A stretch of 64,000 bases of DNA, taken from Homalodisca vitripennis (lineage: Eukaryota > Arthropoda > Insecta > Hemiptera > Cicadellidae). Of this stretch, positions 12,501-23,121 are shown piece by piece. How positions within the stretch are numbered: position 1 is the first letter of the stretch; each line of letters starts with the position of its first letter. The stretch covers positions 104,717,001 to 104,781,000 of the forward strand of contig NC_060207.1 in NCBI RefSeq assembly GCF_021130785.1. The letters run 5' to 3'. The position numbers were made by a program, and so were the translations under genes. The notes under the pieces are model-generated. The model saw nothing but the letters and a program-made list of their open reading frames with translations, was not told where the DNA came from and made no database searches.

Positions 12501-13035
12501 TTGAAGACAAAAGATGTGTTAGGCACTAAGACGATAAAACGCGAAGGAGTACGCGAGTGTTTTGCCATCAACACGTAGACAGTAAGTTGCTTAAGCGAGA
12601 AAAAGTCTGGGCATGGGAATATTCAAACAAATGCGCAAAGCTGTTTGACATAATTTACAACATATGTAGTTGCCGTGTCATCAATATGTACGCTGCCTCA
12701 GACTAAATCGAATTAAAACAGTATACGTTGTACGTTTTATAGAGTCGCGTTAAAGATATTAATTGAAACGTTAAATGGATTGACCAAACAATAAATATTT
12801 GTATGGTTTCACAGCTATTGGGTACTCCCAAACTATAAGATATTATAATTATAAGATTACGGGCAAATAGCCATGACTTTTTAGGCAATGCACGCAATAC
12901 ATGTTTAGAAAGGTAGATAGCGAGTCTGTGGTACACTTGAATAATGATACTTGTTCTCATAATGCATTATTGGAAGGACGTACTGGATGAAGAGGAAGAA
13001 GAAGTGGAAGAGTGGGTATTTCCGAAAAAAAAAAA

Positions 13036-13049
13036 TATATATATATATC
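13036..13049. repeat. short (AT)n run
   Basis: About 14 bp of AT repeat following an A run. Confidence 0.7.
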
Positions 13050-13093
13050 TTTGTCTTATATAATAGGCAAATTTTATCCTTATTTAACAACAC

Positions 13094-15031
13094 CTCAATT
13101 TACTGAGAAAAATTATTCCACTTTCTAAAGGCTTCAGTTTTACACATCTTTAATATGTGTGTATGTTTTAAATACAATTTTTTTGAGTATTATTTTGTGC
13201 TATGAAAAGAGTTGTAGTTTAGGCATACACAAATTTTAAAATAATTCCCAATTAGTAAATTAATAAAATGATATGTTTTGAAATATAGATATATTTTCTC
13301 ACCATAAGTGTGCGTCTTCGAAAGTGTATTTCAATAAGTACTATTAGCAATACTTAAATACTAATTATCAATAAGTAATAAGTATAATAAGAGTAAAAGT
13401 TATTTTTACCTAAAAATAAAAATGAATTATACAAATAAACACATTGTGTACTCAAATTTTGTATTTCTTACCCATTCTCCAGGTTACAATAAATTATTTT
13501 GCAGGATCTGTGAATCCCTACCTTACGAAATACGCAAGTTTTTCATCTCAACATTAACGGTTAAGAATAAAATTTGTTAATTTTTGTGTAATTAAGTCTT
13601 TGGGTTATACAGTTATGTCGTTAAATAATTTTAAATTATTACAAGTCTTTTTGAAATTAGAAGTTATTAGGTAAAATTTATAAATTTTTTGAACGTTTGA
13701 ATATGATTTTGCATTTTATTGAGTTCAGATTTAATACCTGAAAAGGTTGGTAAAGAGTTCCGGAAAACTCTGTGTTACCGCAAGTTACTAGCAAAATGAA
13801 ACAATAGTGCAGTTTAGCAATTCAAATTCCAACAACATCGAATGTGGTAGTTGAATAAATATACATAAGTGCACCATATAATGCTAAATATAGCTATAAT
13901 GAACTTTGATTGTAGTATCAGACAATCAGTAGAAAAATATCATTATACTATGTGTGTGTATCCATGTATGCACTGAAATTTGCCTTGTACACGAAGTATT
14001 TCCCTGACAGCATTGATTGCATAGTATGTGTTATAAGTAAATTATATTGCGAATCTTGTTATACGGGTACCTACATTACAGCTCAATTCTACCTTTAAAT
14101 TGAATACAATTGGGTTATTGGTTTTCTCTTCATCAATTTTTAGTCTAGTTTAAAATTTGTCAACTGATTGTACTCTGTTTGTTTAAAAATTTATCTCTTG
14201 TGTGATTTAATCATACCATAATTTTTCATACCAGTTTTTTTCTCGAGATCTGCGGACAGATAGACAGAAATTTTTCCAGCCTCTCGATTAATAGGCTTCG
14301 CTAACGCTCAGCCAAGTAAAGAATTAAGAGTATATAATCGAATATACCTTATTATAGTTAACACCAACATTAGCATATATCTTTATCGATATACTATGTT
14401 TATATCATCGTACAGTCACATTTAGAGTAGCCTACATTTCGTCTTTCCACTTTACGTCGAGTATGAATCTCAGACGGTTCTTGCCGTTATCAATGAATTG
14501 GATGACTTAAACGTTATCAACGTAAACTGATAATTCTTCAAGAATGAAGCTGAACTGCGACTCTTTGTTTCAGTTCTGTTATAGAAAACATATCCTCTAT
14601 TTATATATTACAGTGTTGAATGTGCTTTTAATGGTCACTCGATGGTTGCTTTCAGTAGATAGTTTCTCATTTTACGTCTACAGATTTGTTAACCTCCGTG
14701 TAGCTCAAGTTATATCTCAATAAAGAATATTGTAACAGTAATAAAAGCAACAAAAATACTACTAATAAATAAAACAATTTCTTATGCACTGACTATGCTA
14801 CATTAAATAAAACTACTCTGCATTTAAAAAAGATTATTTTTCTTTTCATGCTGATATAGTTATTGTTATTTTTGAAGGAACATTTTTATTAAATTTGCTA
14901 CAAAAATATGTCATTATACACTGCATAAAACTCCAATTACCAGGTATGTGCGTTTGCTTTTAGAACTGCACAAAAAATCGATTGTAGCCAACCAAAATGT
15001 GTTAACCAATCTGGTGAAAAGACATTTCTTA
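13094..15031. other. intronic stretch without recognisable gene
   Basis: AT-rich. The only recognisable element is a fragment near 14,230-14,320 with CTGCGGACAGATAGACAG and TAGGCTTCGCTAACGCTCAG, which looks like a dispersed arthropod repeat. Otherwise nothing is seen. Confidence 0.4.
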
Positions 15032-15035
15032 CGCT
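15032..15035. repeat. target-site duplication CGCT (left) of the solo LTR
   Basis: Matches CGCT at 24,569-24,572 immediately outside the other LTR end. Four bp fits Ty3/gypsy integration. Confidence 0.6.
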
Positions 15036-15298
15036 TGTAACGTGACTTTTCGTATCGTAACGTAACTGACCCAGAACGTATCAGTCGTAAAATGGGGTAA
15101 AGTATTACAGGGGTCGGGAGAAGGTAGTTAGAATTGGGAAACCAAAGGCTCAGATTGAGAGCAGAGTCAACCTAAGTGGACTCAATACAAACGCTCGGTA
15201 TCATCACAGCCCAGGCTCCAAGTAGGATATGAGGAGGAGTAAGGACAATAGTAATTTGGAAATAAAAGCGTTGGGAAAGAGTCTAACAAAGGAACTAA

Positions 15299-15850
15299 GG
15301 TTCCGCTCGGATGTCTCTAGCGGGGACAGAGAAAGAGGCGCTGGGATTACTCTAGCGCAGGGCGAATGGTTCCGCTTGGATTGCTCTAGCGGGCGAGGGG
15401 ATAGAGGCGCTCGGATTTCTCTAGCGCAGGACGAAAGGTTCCGCTTGGATCGCTCTAGCGGGGAAAGACGAAGAGACGCTTGGATTTCTCTAGCGCAGGG
15501 CGAAAGGTTCCGCTTGGATTGCTCTAGCAGGCGAGAGGATAGAGGCGCTCGGATTTCTCTAGCGCAGGACGAAAGGTTCCGCTTGGATCGCTCTAGCGGG
15601 GAAAGACGAAGAGGCGCTTGGATTTCTCTAGCGCAGGGCGAGAGGTTCCGCTTGGATTGCTCTAGCGGGCGAGAGGATAGAGGCGCTCGGATTTCTCTAG
15701 CGCAGGACGAAAGGTTCCGCTTGGATCGCTCTAGCGGGGAAAGACGAAGAGGCGCTTGGATTACTCTAGCGCAGGGCGAATGGTTCCGCTTGGATTGATC
15801 TAGCGGGCGAGGGGATAGAGGCGCTTGGATTTCTCTAGTGCAGGGCGATT
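15299..15850 (-). repeat. 69-bp minisatellite, eight units, alternating A/B types
   Basis: GGTTCCGCT recurs every 69 bp from 15,299 to 15,782. Two unit types alternate: one with GGATTGCTCTAGCGGGCGAG, one with GGATCGCTCTAGCGGGGAAA. The higher-order period is therefore 138 bp. As 69 is a multiple of 3, a plus-strand frame from 15,229 stays open for 190 codons, repeating RFRLDRSSGERRRGAWISLA. I regard this as a consequence of the repeat and not as a gene. In the solo-LTR orientation the array sits directly behind the splice donor at 15,858. Confidence 0.9.
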
Positions 15851-15857
15851 ATCTTAC

Positions 15858-15956
15858 CTGAGGGAGGCGAAGCGTGGTCGGTCTCGGAGAGCTTCCTGTG
15901 GTGGTCTCCCAGGATCTACTGAGCGTTGTATCCGTGGTGAACTCCCAGGAACGAAT
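15858..15956 (-). promoter_or_regulatory. predicted leader exon of the solo LTR with splice donor
   Basis: From the Inr adenine at 15,956 the minus strand reads 99 nt without ATG and ends CCTCAG|GTAAGAT, a strong donor at 15,858/15,857. The leader contains two related copies of a TCCTGGGAG..CACCAC motif. A non-coding leader with a donor downstream of a TATA promoter is what a retroelement R-U5 region or a first exon looks like. No acceptor was assigned, and transcription is inferred. Confidence 0.5.
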
Positions 15957-16010
15957 GAGAGCTGTGCTGGTGATCGGCTCCCTTTATAGCAGCCAGGTTG
16001 GCGCATGCGC
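15953..16010 (-). promoter_or_regulatory. core promoter: GCGCATGCGC, TATAAAG and TCATTC initiator
   Basis: Minus strand, 5' to 3': perfect palindrome GCGCATGCGC at 16,001-16,010 (the core of NRF-1/Ewg binding sites), TATAAAG at 15,982-15,988, and arthropod initiator TCATTC at 15,953-15,958. The distance from the first T of TATA to the initiator A is 32 bp, the standard spacing. All three elements are visible; activity is inferred. Confidence 0.6.
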
Positions 16011-16559
16011 AGAACCCCTAATATTGTCAGTCGGCTCCCAGCTGCGGTGCCGGCAACATCTCTCCGTAGGGTTATATGGTCTGCTTGTTCCAACCTGTTT
16101 GAAATGGCGACGCTGCTGTTTCTGAATACTCGACCGTATTCTTTATTGCAGGGATGGGGTCCTTAGGGGTCCGTCGGCATAGGGAAAAAGTGCCGACTTG
16201 TATAAAGCGACGCTGCAGGACGTATGGAGAGGTAGGAATTAGGTGTGCATGTAGGAGAGGGTAAGGTTTATGGGGAAAGACGCGGAAGGCGATAAGGTAA
16301 CGGGAAGTTTCATCGGCGGCGCAGGGTAGGGTCAAGTGACGGAGGGGCCGGACTGATCGTGGGAAAATAGGACAGGGCTTATTGTAACGTCGGAAAGCGA
16401 AGGACACAGGAATTTTAAGAGGAAGTTTGTATAGGACGACGCCGACTACCTGAAGGCGACGCCCAAAGCGGATTAGTAGGACACGAGGATAGGAAACGTA
16501 TAATGGTAAGCGGAAACATGGATAGCCGCTAGGGTGCGGGCAAAGGTCAGGGTAAAAGA
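16011..16559 (-). other. GC-rich U3-like part of the solo LTR
   Basis: Purine-rich on the plus strand with many GGCGAC, GGACGACGC and GGAAAG strings. It shares composition and short motifs with the 243-bp repeats at 24.0-24.49 kb. No credible coding frame on either strand. Confidence 0.5.
16556..16559. repeat. target-site duplication AAGA (left) of gypsy-1
   Basis: AAGA here and at 24,001-24,004. The unoccupied neighbouring repeat unit at 24,235-24,265 has a single AAGA at the equivalent place, which confirms the duplication. Confidence 0.9.
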
Positions 16560-17438
16560 TGTACCGTAAATTAGTTAATTAAATTTCATACAATGTAAAT
16601 TTCGCAACCTAATCAGCCAGTATAATATAATATTATTTTACATCCAATGTTCCGGAACTAAATTATTGGGCGGAGTAACTACCTAATTGGCACGCGTATG
16701 AATTTTTTTTCTTCTAACCCTTTGTAGCAGCCCAACTACGTAACCCATCAGACCTCGCGCGCTTTGTCCGTAAGTAAAATTTATCTTTTCGTATTATTAA
16801 ATTAGCCCTTTGATGCCAAACGTATAAAATGAATGTAACGTAAAGTAAAGATGTGAATAGTAAAGTAACTTACCCTTGAAGATCTTTTATTTGCTTGATG
16901 GAGATAGATAAAGGTTGTGGCGTCGTCCTTATGGCGACGAGCACGTTGTTATAAATAGTAATTTGTATCATTAAATGGCTAATACCGTCGCGAATTTGTT
17001 TTAGGCGAGTTTACGTAGCTGATGTATCTCACGTGTTGTTTGAATAGATGGCTACCACTTCCCAACTCTACTCCTCTTCTAGAAATAACCGTTCTTAGAC
17101 TACAGCTTCAATGTCTCGTGCCAAGACGCCGACACCCGGGTTGTGAGTCTACCTATTGCGAAGGGAAGTGAAATATTATTGTTTTGTAAAGTAAAACGTC
17201 GTACGCATAATTCAATAGAACATTGGATATTTTAGGCCCACCTAGAAGATATACTTTTTAGTTATTATATTCTAATTGGCAGCAACGTGGCATTACATAA
17301 CTTTTCCTTTACCATCTAAAAGTGGTGCTTTTAAGTTTTCGTAATTAAACTGAACTTATAAGTAAACTTTGTATTTCTAGTATTTATTACTACGACCTCA
17401 GAAGTCACCACCCCCATGTGTTATCGTCATACGGTACA
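16560..17438 (+). repeat. gypsy-1 5' LTR (879 bp)
   Basis: TGTACCGT to ACGGTACA. Candidate TATA signals are TATAAAA at about 16,825 and TATAAATAG at 16,950-16,958; neither has a well-spaced initiator that I would insist on. Matches 23,122-24,000 except at two sites. Confidence 0.95.
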
Positions 17439-17516
17439 CATAATTTAATTGCGCAACTCTGCTTTTGATGTGCCTTCTCTGCCATCAACTGGGTGAAACT
17501 GAGTGAAAACGCCACA

Positions 17517-18836
17517 ATGCCTGCCATTAAAATAGAATATTTGTCTAAAGATAAGTTGGTATTTGAACTGATATCTAGAGGTATTAAATTAAATAGTGAC
17601 AGTACAGTAAATGAACTCAGAAAGTCCTTAAGACAGTGTTTGGGAAACAATATTTTACCTACTCCTAGGAGCCTATTAAAAATAGACCACAATCAGGAAG
17701 TAAAACTTCTCAGTGAAAAAGTGATATTATTAGAACATGGGTGCAGTGAATTGAACAATGCTAGTTCACCTTTAGAAATCACCAAATTCCAAGAAAAGTG
17801 TAAACATTTAATAAACCGTTTATTTTTAGACAACCAGCTCGAACTAGGTTCTGTACATAGTGAAACTTTATCAGCTTTAAAGTGTAGGCTAGTAAATGTT
17901 GAACAACAGTTAGCTAAAAACTTGCTACCTACAGTGAACCTAGAACAGCTTAAAGTGTTAGAAGCCAATTTAAATGAATCATTAGAACAAGATGAGGCTA
18001 TGGAAGATGAGGCAGTGAAAGAACAAATAGGCCCTATTTCTGTACAACCACCAACAATATCACAGCCTACTGCCAGTACCCCCACTTTGCCTATAATGCC
18101 TATTTATAATGCAAACAATGATTGTATTAGTCAACCTATGTCTGGTTTAAATATGTTTAATAAGTTAAACAACCCTGTAGAATGTTATTTACAAAATTTT
18201 ACAGTAACAAATGGCTTAGTAGTACCTGAGCTAATAAACTTTTTGAAAACTTTGTTAAAACTAAAATGTGAAACTAGCCTATCAGAAAATGAAATTTTAG
18301 CATTGTTACCATGTTATGCAAAAGGTCCACTTTTAGCCAAAATAATACAGTGTAAGTCTGTCATGCCAAATGTCAACTATCTACACAGGGAATTAATTAG
18401 TGCTTTTATCCCTGTAGGCCTAATTGAAAGACTGAGACTAGATTTAGTTTATAGGCCACAAAGGTTTGATGAGCCACTGTATGAATACATCTATGACATC
18501 AAAGAGCTCAGTCAAGTTTTATTGTGTAACATAAGTGAACAGGACTTGGTAACTTGTATAAAAAGAGGTATTAAGCCTACAGATAGAAATAAGTTAATTT
18601 TTGAAAACAATCCCATTTGTTTTACAGATTTGGAAAATGTGTGTATAGCTAGTAACAATATAACCTTTAATGATAACTTAAGGGACAATTTAAGTAAGAC
18701 ATATGTTAACAACATGTATCCACCACATGTTGAACTTAGAAAAAGTAGGCCTACTGTCAAAAACCCAAAGTTATGTTTCAATTGTAATAGGCCTGGTCAC
18801 TTAGCAAAAAATTGTTTTAGGAATCCAAAAAACTAG
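17517..18836 (+). CDS. gag: gypsy-1 Gag with C-terminal CCHC zinc knuckle
   Basis: Structural capsid and nucleocapsid protein of the retrotransposon. The start is ATG 17,517 (MPAIKIEYLSKDKLVFELIS), preferred over an upstream GTG because it has the context CACAATGC; the product is 439 aa. The N-terminus resembles a SAP-like helical pair (LVFELISRGI...VNELRKSLRQ). A proline/threonine-rich linker is at about 180-200 (TISQPTASTPTLPIMP), and a capsid-like region with ECYLQNFTVTNG and LLPCYAKGPL follows. The zinc knuckle CFNCNRPGHLAKNC lies close to the end. The stop UAG at 18,834 directly follows the frameshift heptamer A AAA AAC, so Gag-Pol is expected by -1 slippage. The frame has no internal break. 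Confidence 0.92.
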   Translation: MPAIKIEYLSKDKLVFELISRGIKLNSDSTVNELRKSLRQCLGNNILPTPRSLLKIDHNQEVKLLSEKVILLEHGCSELNNASSPLEITKFQEKCKHLINRLFLDNQLELGSVHSETLSALKCRLVNVEQQLAKNLLPTVNLEQLKVLEANLNESLEQDEAMEDEAVKEQIGPISVQPPTISQPTASTPTLPIMPIYNANNDCISQPMSGLNMFNKLNNPVECYLQNFTVTNGLVVPELINFLKTLLKLKCETSLSENEILALLPCYAKGPLLAKIIQCKSVMPNVNYLHRELISAFIPVGLIERLRLDLVYRPQRFDEPLYEYIYDIKELSQVLLCNISEQDLVTCIKRGIKPTDRNKLIFENNPICFTDLENVCIASNNITFNDNLRDNLSKTYVNNMYPPHVELRKSRPTVKNPKLCFNCNRPGHLAKNCFRNPKN

Positions 18837-18884
18837 TCGATAGGGGAGTGGTATTACACACAACACCTAAAAATATCCCTCCCC
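18827..18884 (+). promoter_or_regulatory. gypsy-1 -1 ribosomal frameshift signal
   Basis: Heptamer A AAA AAC (18,827-18,833) is in the gag reading phase (CCA AAA AAC UAG), immediately before the gag stop. After a 9-nt spacer, GGGGAG (18,843-18,848) can pair with CTCCCC (18,879-18,884) across a 30-nt loop. The pol frame is open from 18,821 in the -1 phase. A AAA AAC is an established slippery sequence of retroviral type; the stem is predicted by eye. Confidence 0.8.
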
Positions 18885-21800
18885 GGTTTCATAAGTTTAA
18901 GAATAATAATTTTATAAATAGTAATACAGTAAGAAAAGAAAAACACTATTTTATGAGAGTCTATGGTAAGGTAATTAAAAATTGGAGTAAATTAAACTAT
19001 AGAAAACCTAATTTAAGACTAAATGTTAGACAGTGTAACAATATGCCTTTAATTGAAGCTATAGTGGGTAAAAATGTAAAAACAAACTGCTTATTAGATA
19101 CTGGTGCTACAAGAGATATAATTAGTAAAGAATTTTATGATAGCCTATTGTTGAATAAAAATGTTTCTAAATTAATGAAGTCAGATGATAGAATGTTTGC
19201 TGAAAATAACACTGAAATAAAATGTTTTGGTTACTGTTATGCTATGATAAAAATTTCTAAATTTTGTTGGAAAGTAAAATTTATTGTATTGGATAATTTA
19301 AAATGGGACATTGTATTGGGAAACCCATTTATATCTAATAGCAAATTAATTTTAGATCTTGATGGAGATTCATGTTATTTTAAATTCAATTGTAATGAGA
19401 AAATAACTATTGTCAGACAACAGCCTTTTGAACATGAAGTAAACAGCATTGATGTAAAAATAGGGTGCACTAGAGCTGAGGCTGAGATACAAAACCTTAT
19501 AGGGGATTTTCCAAATGTTTTTAATCCAAAATTAGGAGAGGCTCTAGATTTGGAAGTGAGATTAGTTCTAAATGACCCCACACCTGTAAATATTAGGCCT
19601 TATTTTATGAGCCCTCCTACTGTAAATAAGATGAAAACAATAATACAGGATTGGTTGGACCAAGGAATAATTGAACCCAGTACTTCAGCCTACTCCAGTC
19701 CAGCCTTTTTAACCAAAAAGGACAGACTTGTAGTCAATTATACCGAATTAAATAAAAAGTTACAGAAAATTGATTTTCCCATTGGTGATTTAAATAATTA
19801 TTATCAACATCTTAGTGGAGCCAAATATTTTTCAATAATAGATTTAAGAAAAAGTTTTTTGCAATGTCCATTATCACCTGATAGTCAAGATCTTACCTCA
19901 TTTAGCACTATATTTGGTAAATATAAATTTAAACGAGTACCCTTTGGTTTACATGTTGGTAGTGCTGTATTGTCCGCCTATCTGGACAAAGTCCTAGACA
20001 ATATAAAATTTAAATATGTGATAAATTTTTGTGATGATATCTTAGTGTACAGTAAAGACCTTAATTCGCATTTAGTACATGTCAGAGAGATTGTAAATAG
20101 ACTAAGCAAACATGGCTTAACGGCAAACCTAGAGAAAGCAAAGTTTTGTTTTGAGGAAATCTCCTTTTTGGGGAACTTAATAAAAAATAATACAGTAACT
20201 ATAGATCCCGAGCGAACAAGGAGTATAGGAGAATTTATGCCGCCTAAGAACGCCAAACAAATTTCACAGTTTTTAGGTATGACCAATTTCTTTTCAAAAT
20301 TTATAAATAATTATGCCGAATTATGTAATCCTTTAAATCGTTTAAGAAGGAAAAACGCTAAATTTGTTTGGACAAGTGAATGTCAAGATTCGTTTGTAAA
20401 GTTAAAAGAAGCTATAATGAATCCTCCTGTACTCCAGTTAGCCGATTTTTCAAAGCAATTTATAGTAATGACAGATGCTAGTGGAATAGCCGCAGGTGGT
20501 TGTTTGTTACAGGAAAAACGACCAAAATGAATTAATGCCAATAGCCTATTACTCTAGGAAATTTACTGATGCCGAATTAAAATATACTGTTTATGAAAAA
20601 GAAGCTTTGAGTGCACTAATTTGCATAGAAAAATGGCACGAATTTTTAGAAGTAAGAACCTTTAAATTAATAACTGATAACCAAGCTTTATCCTATGTCC
20701 TCAATCACAAAAGGAAGGTAGGAAGACTTGCCCGGTGGATCGAGAGGATTTTGAATTTGCCATTTGAGGTGGAATTTAAAAGTTCCACCGATAATGCGCT
20801 GGCAGACGCCCTTTCACGTATGTTTGAGGGCGAGTCGACGGGAACAGCTGATCCGAGCCCCAGTGACTGCCGGAACGTTCCAGACCAGGATAAAAATAGA
20901 TTATCGATTTCCTTCTGCCATTCAAACTACTCCCGAAGGCAAACATGTAAACGAACATCTAATGTAAAGCCTAAAATGCAGATAAATAATAAGTGCAATA
21001 ACAAGGATAATTTGTGGTTGTTAATTAATGATTTGCCATTAGCGTTTAAAGATTTAAAAAAACATCAACTTCAAGATAAAGAAACTCAGCGAATCATTCA
21101 ATCTGTAAAAAGCAATAGTAACAATTTATGTTATTTTATAAAAAACAATTTACTGATGTACAAAAGGAATGTAAAAAGTAAGAGTAAGATATTTTTGCCT
21201 GTACAGTTAATTGATTTAGTATATGAATTCTTCCACAGTTCTTTAATAGGAGGTCATTTAGGCATTGCTAGAACGCAAAGAAAAATTAATCAGTATTTTT
21301 ATAGACCTGATTTAGACGAAATTATAAATGCAAAAGTGAAAGCATGTAATGTTTGTAAAATGAGTAAAGTGTGCCAAAGAAAATATAAAGGCGAATTAGT
21401 ATCTGTGCCATTTAAGAACAATATGGATTGTTTATTCATAGATCTTTTAGGTCCCTTAGTGAGAACTAGAAACAGCAATGTATATTTACTTGTAGTTGTA
21501 GATGCCGCCAGTAAATTTCTATGGCTAATCCCTTTGAGGGAATGTAAGAGTGCTGAAATATGTAATAAATTAGACCGCATAATTTTTAACAACTTTTCTG
21601 TACCTAAAATAATAGTGTCAGACAATGCCGCATATTTTACATCACTGTATTTTAAGAAGTTCTTATTTAAGAATTTTATTGAACACCGTAGACTAGCGCC
21701 TTACAGGGCTAATGGAAATCAATCAGAAAGGCATATTAGAAACATATCTACATTATTACGTAGTTTCTATCACAACTGTCATAGTAATTGGGATAATGAC

Positions 21801-22253
21801 CTAGGCTATATACAATTAAGTTTAAACACCGCCCATAATGAAAGCACAGGTTTTGCTGCCTTTGATTTAATGTTTAATCATTCCTGTAATAATGCTTTAT
21901 CTAATTTATGGAAGCTAAATGATCTAATTGGTGAGAATTTGTCCAAGGAAACTGTTGTAAACAATTTAAAGAGAGCTGTGGTGAATGTAAAAAGGAGTAT
22001 AGCACATAACAGTAATAGACAAAAGTACTCAGAGCAAAATGTAAAACATCCCTTTAAGTTGCATTCCTTAGTATGGATTAGAACCCACTATTTAAGCAAT
22101 AAGGTAGAAAAGTTTTGTGCAAAATTAGCACCAAAATATGTAGGAATTTATAGAATTTTATATTTTTTAAGCCTTGTAACTTGTATTGTACAACACACTG
22201 AAAATGTTTTGAATGTAAAAAAGGTTCATATTGTAGATTTAAAATTAAATTAA
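18830..22253 (+). pseudogene. pol: gypsy-1 Pol (protease, RT, RNase H, integrase) with one frame break
   Basis: This polyprotein copies and integrates the element. Protease: LLDTGATRDIIS at about 19,090 (catalytic DTG). RT from about 19,590: IIEPSTSAYSSPAF, FSIIDLRKSFLQ, RVPFGLHVGS and the catalytic box as FCDD (20,027-20,038) where YIDD is usual. RNase H: IVMTDASGIAAGG (20,461), YEKEALSALI, LITDNQALSYVL and DNALADALSRM. Integrase: HHCC finger (HSSLIGGHLG ... CNVCKMSK), then DDE residues in FIDLLGPL, IVSDNAAYF and NQSERHIR. It ends at TAA 22,251. The frame is lost once, near 20,520 within GGAAAAACGACC, and continues in the next phase; all else is open. This may be a true inactivating mutation or a homopolymer error. 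Confidence 0.9.
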
Positions 22254-23103
22254 GACCTGTTCTGTATAAAATAAAAAAAAAATTTTGTAGCATCCCTAGC
22301 TTAAGGAACCACTTGCTGCCAAATTTAAAAGATAAGATAAAATCCAGGAAGTTAACTGTTTGGTGAATTCTTAACGAATGTGTCAATGGAAATAAAATAT
22401 AGAAAAAGAATTAGTAAATAGACTTAGTGTAAAGAAATGAGACAAAGTTGATCCTGACTGTTTGTAATGAGGGAACCAAATTGTCTGTGTTTTGTAGGTA
22501 TGCCGAAATGTTGAATTTTGAATTTTGTAGATATATTTGAAGTGTTAAAATTCATGTAGATGTAAGATGTATAGGATGTTGTATGTAAATATATATATTA
22601 AGAGTGATGCAGTATTAATACGAAATGTGAGACTTAGCTTCTCGTGAGGGGACGTCTCATTCCAAAATATTCGATCCATATTGGTAACTTGTCCGCAAGT
22701 CTCAGGGTATTTAATGGCACAACACTATACACAAAACACTGGTATGAATGCAAAAAGAAGTATGAATGTGGCGCCTATATAACAAAACACTACACTACAC
22801 TTGTTTACGATTTAATCGCCTTAAATGCCCTTATTCTTGCAACGACCCGCAAATTCTAAAACGCTGCAACGTGCACTGCATGAAAATAGTTTGCCTAAAT
22901 TGATTTTCTATTTTTGGTCCCTAAGCGAGCAGTCATAGAACTGCATTGGCATGCGATCTAGCGGATTTCATAGAAAACTTTTGGATCCCCGCGCTATCGT
23001 ATTGTTATGGTTGAATTTGAATTTATGTAATGAATAAAAGGTTGAATTAAGTTTGTTATTTAGAATATGTTTAAAGTAAAGCGACTAACTAGGTTGCGAA
23101 ATC
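22254..23103 (+). other. gypsy-1 3' untranslated region
   Basis: About 850 bp between pol and the polypurine tract. No env-like frame, signal peptide or transmembrane pattern is seen in the plus orientation. Confidence 0.6.
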
Positions 23104-23116
23104 AAAACAGGGGGGA
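23104..23116 (+). promoter_or_regulatory. gypsy-1 polypurine tract
   Basis: AAAACAGGGGGGA five bases before the 3' LTR; primes plus-strand DNA synthesis in this class. Confidence 0.75.
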
Positions 23117-23121
23117 TATTC

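Noticed and set aside
12134..12578. Plus-strand open frames of 75-94 codons
   Set aside because: They are antisense to the degenerate repeat ORF on the minus strand, which has recognisable motifs; the plus frames do not.
15854..16407. GC-rich open frames on both strands
   Set aside because: Open because of base composition; no domain, and they overlap the predicted promoter of the solo LTR.
17439..17480. tRNA primer-binding site of gypsy-1
   Set aside because: No TGG-starting match to a tRNA 3' end directly after the LTR. The ATTGCGC-AA-CTGCT similarity with gypsy-2 at 55,000 may mark it, but the primer could not be identified.
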